Shown: positions 1 through 6,144 of the stretch, piece by piece
Position numbering within the stretch: the first letter of the stretch is position 1
Layout of the letters: each line of letters starts with the position of its first letter
Origin: DASPJR01 sp035628505
GTDB lineage: Bacteria; Planctomycetota; SZUA-567; H5-PLA8
Length of the DNA: 58,734 nt
Direction: 5' to 3'
Assembly (NCBI GenBank): GCA_035628505.1
Contig: DASPJR010000055.1
Coordinates: 1-58,734 of the forward strand
Program-made: the position numbers and the translations under genes
Notes under the pieces: model-generated
The model's input: only the letters and a program-made list of their open reading frames with translations
Databases searched by the model: none
Told to the model about the DNA's origin: nothing

Positions 1-608
1 AACGGAAGCGTGTCGTGGACGCGTTCGATATCTTCAAGGTCGAGCAGCAGATCCTGAATCCACAGGCACGCGCGCTTGCCGACGGTGGTCGGCTGCGCGG
101 CCTGGAAGTGCGTGTATGCGAGCGTCGGCAGATCGGCGTACTCGTCGGCAAACTTTGCCAGCGCGTTGATGACGTTCACGAGCTTCTTCGCGACGAGCTC
201 AAGGCCGGCGCGGATCTGGATCAGGTCGGTGTTGTCGGTGACGTACGCACTGGTCGCGCCCAGATGGATGATGCCCTTGGCGTCCGGCGCCTGCTGGCCA
301 TAGGCGTACACGTGCGACATGACGTCATGGCGGATTTCTTTTTCCTTGGCTTCCGCGACGTCGAAGTTGATGTCGTCGACATGCTTTTCGAGCTGCTTGA
401 TCTGCTTCTCGCTGATGGGCAGGCCGAGCATGCGTTCGCCGACGGCCAGCGCCACCCACAGCTTGCGCCAGGTCGAAAATTTGAACTGCGGGCTGAAGAT
501 GTAGGACATCTCCGCCGAGCCGTAGCGCCCGGTCAGCGGACTTTCGTAGCGGCGGCGCGTGGCATTCCTGGGCGTAGAATCGGTGATGGCTTTGGCTCGT
601 TGTGACAT
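1..608 (-). CDS. purB: Adenylosuccinate lyase, N-terminal part (3' end outside window)
   Basis: The gene runs leftward off the window edge; about 202 residues of a family usually 430-480 long are present. Adenylosuccinate lyase acts twice in purine synthesis, releasing fumarate from SAICAR and from adenylosuccinate. Seen in the sequence: RHDVMSHV at residues 93-100, HLGATSAYVTDN from residue 115, and THFQAAQPTTVGKR further on; these are the conserved substrate-binding stretches of the fumarase/aspartase superfamily members that act on purines. The ATG at 606-608 is chosen because an AGGAG lies upstream, though the gap of about 13 nt is long. A sigma70-like promoter is proposed at 678-705. The neighbour, a KamA-type enzyme, has the same orientation but is 150 bp away, so co-transcription is not evident. 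Confidence 0.95.
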   Translation of the reverse strand, partial: MSQRAKAITDSTPRNATRRRYESPLTGRYGSAEMSYIFSPQFKFSTWRKLWVALAVGERMLGLPISEKQIKQLEKHVDDINFDVAEAKEKEIRHDVMSHVYAYGQQAPDAKGIIHLGATSAYVTDNTDLIQIRAGLELVAKKLVNVINALAKFADEYADLPTLAYTHFQAAQPTTVGKRACLWIQDLLLDLEDIERVHDTLP

Positions 609-617
609 CGACGTAAA

Positions 618-743
618 GCGGCTCCTGAAAAAGCGTCGCACGCGGGAGGGTGCGGCCCGCGATCGACGGCAGGGACGATTGTGACAGAGGGTGCTATTCT
701 GTCCAACTCCGCCCCGCGATCAATGGACGTTTTCAGGAGCCGC
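618..743. repeat. 14-bp perfect inverted repeat pair around the purB promoter region
   Basis: GCGGCTCCTGAAAA at 618-631 is repeated as its exact reverse complement at 730-743. The left arm contains the purB Shine-Dalgarno sequence on the minus strand. The right arm lies just downstream of the kamA stop codon. The pair could form a large cruciform or a kamA readthrough structure, or be the ends of a small decayed element. Function unknown. Confidence 0.5.
678..705 (-). promoter_or_regulatory. Sigma70-like promoter candidate for purB
   Basis: Read on the minus strand, TGGACA (700-705) and CACAAT (678-683) are separated by 16 nt and lie about 70 nt upstream of the purB ATG. The match is 5/6 to the -35 and 4/6 to the -10 consensus. 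No experimental support. Confidence 0.4.
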
Positions 744-760
744 CGGTTTGCCGGATGCCC

Positions 761-1930
761 TTAGATCGATTCGGCCAGCACCGGCGGCTCCGAGCCGCGC
801 ACGATTTTCATCCAATGCTGCGCCAGCGCCGGAGTGGTCGAGGGCACAAGCTCGAGGGGCTCGAGCTGGTCGAGCCAGAACGCCTGATCGTCACGCTTGA
901 GCACGAGAAAGCGCCCTTCATTGTCTGGATTTTTCGCCCGGTGGTAGCGCATGTAGATGCAGCGCGTGTCGACGCCGACGATCTCAATCTTGCCGCTCTC
1001 GTGCGACATCACGAACCGCGCGCGCTTGGCCAGGCCCGACAGATGCCGCTTGGCTTCTTCAAAAATTTCAAAGCCGCGGACGATCGGCACCTCGTACGGC
1101 GCGTTGCCGGCGGTCGGGCGTCCCTGGAAGAGATAGTACGGCGGGCAGCCGATGAAGGAAAGCTTGCGGTAGAGCTCGACGAGAGTTTTTGGATTGTCGT
1201 TGACGCCTTTGATCAGCGGGCACTGGTTGACGCAGACGACGCCGCATTTCATCAGCATGTCGAGGCCTCGTATGGCCGGCTCGGTGAGCTCGCGCGGGTG
1301 GTCGAAATGGGCCATCATGTAAATGCGCTTTTCGGGCGTGCTGTAGGTGCGAAACGCGTCCTGCAGTTCCGTGTCGTCGAGCACGCGCCAGGGATTAAAC
1401 GCCGGCATCTTCGAGCCGATGCGGATGATCTGGACGTGCGGGATCTCGCGCAGCGCCGCGAAGATCGCTTTCAGGCGTCGGGTGCCGAGGATCAGCGGAT
1501 CGCCGCCGGTGAGCAGGACATTGGTGACCTGCGGATGCGCGCGGATGTAGTTCAAGCCTTCGCTGATGTCGAGGCTGACTTCGTCGTTGTCATTCATGAA
1601 GAGCCGCTTGCGGAAGCAGTAACGGCAGTACGCGCCGCAGACTTCGTTGCAGAGCAGCAGAACCGTGTGCGGGTACTTGTGCTGAACGCCTTTGAGCGGC
1701 GTGTTTGCGGCTTCGTTGCTCGCGTCAAGCGAGCCCCAGTCCTGCAGCTCGTCTTCGTGCGGAATGATCAGCTGCCGGATGGGGTCGGCCGGATCGCTCC
1801 AGTCGATGAGATTCAGGTAGTAATCGTTGACCCGGAAAACGTACTTGTCGGCAACGCGCTGAAGGCGCTCGCGGATGTCTTCTGGTATCTGCGTCAGCTT
1901 CGAAATGTCTGTGATGTATTTAACGGCCAT
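761..1930 (-). CDS. KamA-family radical SAM aminomutase-like enzyme
   Basis: A 389-residue cytosolic protein of the lysine 2,3-aminomutase family (iron-sulfur, SAM and PLP dependent). The radical SAM cluster motif CGAYCRYC supplies C98, C102 and C105, followed by FRKR as is typical of KamA. LLTGGDPL and IRIGSKMPAFNPWRV are the next family blocks. Near the C-terminus the PLP lysine motif, glycine-rich in classical KamA, reads MSHESGKIEI, so the SGK lysine is probably the PLP ligand. This variant makes the exact substrate uncertain: lysine, beta-lysine formation for osmoprotection, or EF-P modification as in EpmB. The start is the ATG at 1930 because GGGAGG stands 6 nt upstream; a longer frame to 2047 lacks such a site. 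No downstream acetyltransferase (AblB) is in view. Confidence 0.88.
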   Translation of the reverse strand: MAVKYITDISKLTQIPEDIRERLQRVADKYVFRVNDYYLNLIDWSDPADPIRQLIIPHEDELQDWGSLDASNEAANTPLKGVQHKYPHTVLLLCNEVCGAYCRYCFRKRLFMNDNDEVSLDISEGLNYIRAHPQVTNVLLTGGDPLILGTRRLKAIFAALREIPHVQIIRIGSKMPAFNPWRVLDDTELQDAFRTYSTPEKRIYMMAHFDHPRELTEPAIRGLDMLMKCGVVCVNQCPLIKGVNDNPKTLVELYRKLSFIGCPPYYLFQGRPTAGNAPYEVPIVRGFEIFEEAKRHLSGLAKRARFVMSHESGKIEIVGVDTRCIYMRYHRAKNPDNEGRFLVLKRDDQAFWLDQLEPLELVPSTTPALAQHWMKIVRGSEPPVLAESI

Positions 1931-2246
1931 GGCGAGCCTCCCTTTTCTGGCGACTGCTGGAACGGGAGGCTGCGGCGAATCGATCAGCTGATGGCTGCGC
2001 GGCGCTCCCGCCAGCTTTCTTGGCGTTGAGTGAAAAACACTGAGCACGACCGCGCGCGAGGCGGATCGGTGTTTTCGGCGCTGAGGCCCAGATGTTTTTC
2101 CCGCCAGAATTGCCGCATGAAAGAAGGCTCTCTAATCCTGAGTCTGCCTTAACTTAGTACCATGCTTGACGCTGCAACCGCAACTTTTTCGCACGGCTTT
2201 TTCTGGAAAACCGAAATTTATTTTTTGGCGCCTTCGCGTGTCGATG
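1931..2246. other. Intergenic region upstream of the KamA-family gene
   Basis: About 316 bp with no supported gene. Apart from the kamA Shine-Dalgarno at 1937-1942, I see only a weak minus-strand promoter-like pair (TTGCGG, 18 nt, TACTAA) near 2155-2185. The frame open to 2047 is taken as a non-coding extension. Confidence 0.4.
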
Positions 2247-2278
2247 AAAAAAAACGGAGCGCCTGATTGGCGCTCCGT
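2247..2278 (-). terminator. Rho-independent terminator of the PQQ-propeller gene
   Basis: On the minus strand a perfect 10-bp stem (ACGGAGCGCC, 5-nt loop, GGCGCTCCGT) is followed by a run of T's, beginning about 28 nt after the stop codon of the gene at 2306-3637. Stem at 2254-2263 and 2269-2278, A-tract on the plus strand at 2247-2254. Confidence 0.9.
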
Positions 2279-2305
2279 TCCGTTCAGAATTGCTGAGGCG
2301 TGATC

Positions 2306-3637
2306 TTACTTCTTGGCGAAGCAGTGCAGGTTCTGCCCCGTGCGGACGAACAGCTGGCCCTGCGCGATGGCGATCGACGAGTAGCAGATCGTGTCGCCCA
2401 TGCTGGTCATGTTCAGCACTTTGAATTCGCTGCCGCCGGCCTGGATGACGCTGACTTCGCTCGCTTCATTGATGACGTAGATCTTGTCGTCGGCCGCGGT
2501 CGGCGAGGTCCAGAACGTCGACTTCGCGCCGGGAATCTGGCCTTCCCACTTCTTCGTGCCGGTCTTCGGATCGATGCAGTAGAGCATGCGCTTGCCGCTG
2601 TCGCCGTCGAGAACGTAGAGCAGATCCTTGTAGACCAGCGGCGTGCAGACGTCGGGCGAGATCGACTTGTCGAGCGACCAGGCCTGGTGCGAATTGGTTA
2701 CGTCGCCGCTGCCGCCGGCTTTGACCGCAAAGAACGGAAAGAGATGCTTGGGCGTCGAGACGAACACGAGATCCTGCCACGTCGTCACGGACGGCACGAG
2801 GCGGACGTGGTTGATCTTGGTCGGATTCCAGCCGCCGAAGCGCCAGTATTCCTTGCCCGTCTCCGGATCGTGCCCGCTGACACAGTCTCCGCCGACCATG
2901 ACCAGCTCGCTGCGGTCTTTGAGTTCCAGCGGGATCGGCGTCGCGTAAGACTCACGCGTCTCCTGAACGGCGTCGCTGGGGCGGACGTGTTTCCACAGTT
3001 CCTTGCCCGTCTTCGGATCGATGCAGAGGATGAACGATTCGATCGGCTTGCCGCCCGAGTCCGCTCCCGGAACGTAGGGGTTGGTATCGCGCTGCAGCAC
3101 CGGAATATAGAGCTTATCCTTATAGAGCATGCCGCTGGAGCCGTAGCCCCACATGATCGCAAACTTGCTGTGGTCCTTCGTCAGGTCGCGCGTCCAGAGT
3201 TCCTTGCCATCCATGTCGAATGCGGCGAGGTGCCCCGTGCCGAAGAGGAAGATGACGCTCTTGCCGTCCGTGATCGGCGAAGGCGAGGCCATGTTGCTGT
3301 TCTTGCCGTACGGCTTGTCGGAGCTCGGCGCGACAACCTTCTGCCAGAGGACCTTGCCGTCCGCGCGGTTCACGCAGATGGCGAGCAGATCCTTGTTCGT
3401 CTTGTCGCCGGCTGTGAGGAACACTTTGTCGTTCCAGACGACGGGCGTCGCCCCGCTGCGGCCGGGAAGCGGCGTCGTCCAGACGAGAGTGGAATCCTTA
3501 TCCAGTTTATCGGGCAGTCCCGTTTCGCCGCTCGAGCCGTTGTGATTCGGACCGCGCCACTGCGGCCAGTTTTCGCCGCAGAACGCGACGCTCGAGGCCG
3601 CCAGGACGATCAGAAGAAAAATATGCGCTGTCTTCAT
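2306..3637 (-). CDS. Exported PQQ-like beta-propeller repeat protein
   Basis: 443 residues. The N-terminus is a clear signal peptide (MKTAHIFLLIVLAASSVAFC), and the mature protein opens with ENWPQWRGPNHNG, the hallmark start of planctomycete/verrucomicrobial PQQ-repeat proteins related to the propeller of BamB and quinoprotein dehydrogenases. Repeated blades are visible as DGKVLWQK, DGKELWTR, TGKELWKH, TGKEYWRF and TGTKKWEG, each an outer-strand KxLW-type motif. It should fold as a periplasmic eight-bladed propeller. No catalytic PQQ ligands can be assigned, so a binding or scaffolding role is as likely as a redox role. The start at 3637 is supported by GGGGGA upstream; a longer frame to 3667 has no ribosome site. 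It ends at a strong terminator and stands alone. Confidence 0.88.
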   Translation of the reverse strand: MKTAHIFLLIVLAASSVAFCGENWPQWRGPNHNGSSGETGLPDKLDKDSTLVWTTPLPGRSGATPVVWNDKVFLTAGDKTNKDLLAICVNRADGKVLWQKVVAPSSDKPYGKNSNMASPSPITDGKSVIFLFGTGHLAAFDMDGKELWTRDLTKDHSKFAIMWGYGSSGMLYKDKLYIPVLQRDTNPYVPGADSGGKPIESFILCIDPKTGKELWKHVRPSDAVQETRESYATPIPLELKDRSELVMVGGDCVSGHDPETGKEYWRFGGWNPTKINHVRLVPSVTTWQDLVFVSTPKHLFPFFAVKAGGSGDVTNSHQAWSLDKSISPDVCTPLVYKDLLYVLDGDSGKRMLYCIDPKTGTKKWEGQIPGAKSTFWTSPTAADDKIYVINEASEVSVIQAGGSEFKVLNMTSMGDTICYSSIAIAQGQLFVRTGQNLHCFAKK

Positions 3638-3723
3638 CGGTTGTCCCCCACTCTTTTTTGGAAGCACCTACGTATACACCGTGATGCAAATTTGGTCCAT
3701 GCGCAGAGAGATTTTCCCAGCTT

Positions 3724-3891
3724 AGAGCTTCTAACAAAACCGTCGCGTGGCCAGATTGCGAGCGCGACGGGACTGGCTGCGAGGCGTCGGCTACGAGTCG
3801 ATATGGTGCGAATATCGGCGAGTAGCCGCAACGAAGCAGACAGTCCCGTCCCGCCGCAATATGGCTGCGCAGCGGTTTTGTTAGAGGCTCT
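3724..3891. repeat. 168-bp long palindromic element (MITE-like)
   Basis: The outer arms, about 57 nt each, are imperfect inverted repeats: AGAGCTTCTAACAAAACCG at the left and its near-exact complement ending in GGTTTTGTTAGAGGCTCT at the right, with CGGGACTG blocks aligned inside. A second nested pair (GGCTAC...CGATAT against ATATCG...GTAGCC) lies in the centre, so the whole element can fold into one long hairpin. No open reading frame of note lies in it. It resembles a non-autonomous mobile or REP-like element; only one copy is in this window. Confidence 0.75.
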
Positions 3892-3921
3892 CAATCCTAA
3901 CGCATCAGGCCGGCTAAAAAT

Positions 3922-4137
3922 TCAAACCATGCGGAACAATATTGCCATCGCAAGCCCCAGCCCCGCGCACGCGACGGCGCTGAAGAAGACAATGCCTGCC
4001 CAGAACTTCACCGGCGTATCGTCCCGGCGAATGCGCACGCCGACGTCAGCGATGTCGCCCGAAACGATCCAGCCGAAAACCCAGATCGAAAGCCACAGAA
4101 AAAAAGCGCCAACCAGCAGCGCCAGAGACGTCCGCAT
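3922..4137 (-). CDS. Small two-helix membrane protein
   Basis: 71 residues. Two hydrophobic segments, about residues 5-25 and 47-68, flank a short charged loop containing RIRRDDTP; the protein ends in LFRMV. The ATG at 4137 has GGAG six nucleotides upstream, and the codon usage fits a real gene. I do not recognise a family. It sits alone between a long palindrome and a rightward gene starting 100 bp away, so it is divergent to the conserved small protein at 4239. A short inner-membrane hairpin protein is the most that can be said. Confidence 0.65.
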   Translation of the reverse strand: MRTSLALLVGAFFLWLSIWVFGWIVSGDIADVGVRIRRDDTPVKFWAGIVFFSAVACAGLGLAMAILFRMV

Positions 4138-4201
4138 TTATTCTCCATTAGCAGAAGCCGACACAGTCGGCAATGACCAATGCACGCGCGGAGAAAGTTT
4201 G

Positions 4202-4207
4202 TATAAT
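4202..4207 (+). promoter_or_regulatory. TATAAT box, candidate -10 for the gene at 4239
   Basis: A consensus TATAAT lies 31 nt upstream of the ATG at 4239 in otherwise GC-rich sequence. No good -35 hexamer is found 16-18 nt further up, so this is only a candidate. Confidence 0.35.
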
Positions 4208-4238
4208 TCGCAGCGGTTTCAACCAGGAGATGCCTGCC

Positions 4239-4535
4239 ATGGCCGACAATCCCGTCCCGCCGAGTCCGTCTGGTCCGCCCGCCCCGGGCACGCCTCCCTC
4301 GCATGGCGAACTGAAGGGTGCGCTTAAAGCGTTCAAGAAGAAGCTGCGTTCAACGCGCCTGGATAATGAATCCGGCAAGATCAGCGGTCCGCTCAGCGGC
4401 GGGCGATCCTCGAGCATCGTCGCGATCACCCCACCCAGCCAGTTCCACCAGGAGATCTGGGACGAACTGGTCAAGCAGGGCAAGCTCAAGTACGAGGGCC
4501 ACGGCACGTACGAACTCGTCGGGCCGCTGGACTGA
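4239..4535 (+). CDS. Conserved small protein of unknown function
   Basis: 98 residues. A proline-rich start (MADNPVPPSPSGPPAPG) precedes a basic helix (LKGALKAFKKKLRSTRLDNES) and a compact region containing SGPLSGGRSSSIVAITPP and WDELVKQGKLKYEGHGTYEL. From memory, short proteins with this pattern of LDNES, GGRSS, ITPP and WDELVKQGKL recur in planctomycetes and related bacteria without known function; this should be checked by a search. The start at 4239 is preferred because AGGAG lies upstream at about 9 nt; an in-frame ATG at 4230 would be too close to that site. The basic, soluble character suggests a nucleic-acid or ribosome-associated role, but that is a guess. A CGCCAAG repeat hairpin follows the stop. 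Confidence 0.75.
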   Translation: MADNPVPPSPSGPPAPGTPPSHGELKGALKAFKKKLRSTRLDNESGKISGPLSGGRSSSIVAITPPSQFHQEIWDELVKQGKLKYEGHGTYELVGPLD

Positions 4536-4550
4536 TCAGGACACCTTTTT

Positions 4551-4642
4551 AAACGCCAAGTCCGCCAAGAACGCCAAGGACGCCAAGAAATTGACATAGG
4601 TTCCTTCTTGGCGATCTTGGCGCTCTCCGCGTTCTTGGCGTT
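4551..4642. repeat. CGCCAAG-decamer repeat element, copy 1 (both arms)
   Basis: Four CGCCAAG units with roughly 10-bp periodicity at the left are answered by CTTGGCG units at the right, ending in GTTCTTGGCGTT. The whole 92 bp can form a hairpin downstream of the stop at 4535. Other copies lie at 8311, 26052, 30481 and 33058. Confidence 0.85.
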
Positions 4643-4881
4643 AGATTCACGCGCATATAGATGAGGGGAAAATTAAGCGGTAAGCGGGCGCGGCATTGTG
4701 AGTCACTATCTCTAAGTGGTGGATACCAAAAACGTTGGGCGAAGCAGTTGCTTTTTGAGGCCGCTTTGATAAGACCTTTTGGGTTTGCAGGTAACCGACG
4801 ATTCACCGGTAAGCGAACTGAAGGCTCGCACTGCATCGTACAGAAGTGTAACGATGCCTTGGTCACTTGGAGGCTTTTTTC
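4643..4881 (+). promoter_or_regulatory. Leader region of the polysaccharide operon with hairpin
   Basis: About 240 bp without a supported gene ahead of the first polysaccharide gene. Two copies of GGTAAGCG lie at 4679-4686 and 4808-4815. A hairpin at 4833-4857 pairs GCATCGT with ACGATGC, extended by ACA/TGT around a GAAG loop with one bulged A. It stands 10 nt before the GGAGG ribosome site at 4869-4873. These could regulate elongation or translation of the long operon; GGTAAGCG resembles, but does not match, the ops element GGTAGCG read by RfaH. Confidence 0.4.
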
Positions 4882-6144
4882 GTGAGCAGACAGCTTGGCA
4901 AAGTGTGCGTGGTGGGGCTGGGATACATCGGGCTGCCGACGGCAAGTCTTCTGGCCACAAAGGGTTTCCAGGTTCATGGCGTCGATGTGAACAAGGTTGC
5001 TGTCGAGCACATCAACCGCGGCGAAATCCACATTTATGAGCCCGATCTGGACGTGCTGGTCAAGTCCGCCGTGCAGAGCGGCCGGCTGAAGGCCTCGCTG
5101 ACTCCCGCTGAGGCCGATGTTTTCATCCTCGCGGTGCCCACACCCTTTAAGGATGGCCACGTCCCGGACGTCTCCTACGTTGAAGCGGCCACGAAGTCCA
5201 TCGCTAAGTTCGTCCAGCCCGGCAACCTCGTCATTCTCGAATCCACCAGCCCGGTCGGCACGACCGAAAAGGTCGCGGAGTGGCTCCGCGCGCTGCGCCC
5301 GGATCTGGTTATTCCGAGCTGGAAGCAGGCACCGAAGAACAAGAAGCTGGAACAGGTTTATGTCGCGCACTGTCCCGAGCGCGTGCTGCCCGGCCATATC
5401 ATGCGCGAACTGGTTGAGAACGACCGCGTCATCGGCGGCATCGATGGCCCTTCGACTGAAAAAGCCTGCGCGATGTACAAGAGCTTCGTTGCCGGAAAGG
5501 TCCTCGGCACCGACAGCCGCACGGCCGAAATGTGCAAGCTGACTGAGAATGCCTTCCGCGACGTGAATATCGCTTTCGCCAACGAACTTTCGCTCATCGC
5601 CGACCGGCTCTCGATCGATGTCTGGGAACTCATCCGCCTCGCGAACCATCACCCGCGCGTCAAGATTCTGCAGCCTGGGCCCGGCGTCGGCGGGCACTGC
5701 ATCGCCGTCGATCCCTGGTTCATCGTCGATTCCGCTCCGGACGAAGCACGCCTCATCCGCACGGCCCGTGAAGTGAACGACGGCAAGCCGCGCTACGTCA
5801 TGCATAAGGTCAAGAAGGAAGCGGCCAAGTTCAAAAACCCGGTCATCGCCTGCCTGGGTCTCTCGTTCAAGGCCGATATCGACGATCTGCGCGAAAGTCC
5901 GGCCGTCGAAATTGTCGAACATCTTGCGAAGGACAAGGTCGGCACGATCCTGGCCGTCGAGCCGTTCGTTACGGCGCTGCCGAAGAAGCTCGCGCATCTG
6001 GATATCAAGCTCACGCCGTTTGCCAAGGCCGTGGCAGAAGCCGACATCATCGTCCTGCTGGTCAATCATCAGGAGTTCATCAACGCTGACCGCAAGCTGC
6101 TCCTGAACAAGATCGTGATCGACACTCGGGGCATCTGGCAATGA
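4882..6144 (+). CDS. wecC: UDP-N-acetyl-D-mannosamine dehydrogenase
   Basis: 420 residues, the usual length. It oxidises UDP-ManNAc to UDP-ManNAcA with two NAD+, supplying an acidic sugar for surface polysaccharide. Seen: the Rossmann motif GLGYIGLPTA near residue 12; PERVLPGHIMRELVENDRVI, diagnostic of the WecC branch rather than UDP-glucose dehydrogenase; EMCKLTENAFRDVNIAFANE; and GPGVGGHCIAVDPWF, which holds the catalytic Cys at residue 273. The GTG at 4882 is the start, since GGAGG lies 8 nt upstream; a TTG at 4867 would overlap that site. It heads the polysaccharide operon and its stop overlaps the next start by 4 bp. No UDP-GlcNAc 2-epimerase (WecB) is nearby, so the substrate must be made elsewhere, or this paralogue acts on a related sugar. 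Confidence 0.9.
   Translation: MSRQLGKVCVVGLGYIGLPTASLLATKGFQVHGVDVNKVAVEHINRGEIHIYEPDLDVLVKSAVQSGRLKASLTPAEADVFILAVPTPFKDGHVPDVSYVEAATKSIAKFVQPGNLVILESTSPVGTTEKVAEWLRALRPDLVIPSWKQAPKNKKLEQVYVAHCPERVLPGHIMRELVENDRVIGGIDGPSTEKACAMYKSFVAGKVLGTDSRTAEMCKLTENAFRDVNIAFANELSLIADRLSIDVWELIRLANHHPRVKILQPGPGVGGHCIAVDPWFIVDSAPDEARLIRTAREVNDGKPRYVMHKVKKEAAKFKNPVIACLGLSFKADIDDLRESPAVEIVEHLAKDKVGTILAVEPFVTALPKKLAHLDIKLTPFAKAVAEADIIVLLVNHQEFINADRKLLLNKIVIDTRGIWQ

Noticed and set aside
2300..4327. 675-codon open frame on the plus strand
   Set aside because: It runs antisense through the PQQ-propeller gene and across its terminator and the long palindrome; the translation is Arg/Ala/Asp-rich without motifs, a GC-rich shadow.
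4551..4642. CRISPR-like array of CGCCAAG repeats
   Set aside because: Units are 7 bp at 10-bp spacing with no spacers of usable length and an inverted second arm; no cas genes nearby.
4661..4885. 74-codon open frame before the UDP-ManNAc dehydrogenase
   Set aside because: No ribosome site, no recognisable motif, and it overlaps the leader hairpin and the start of wecC in another frame.
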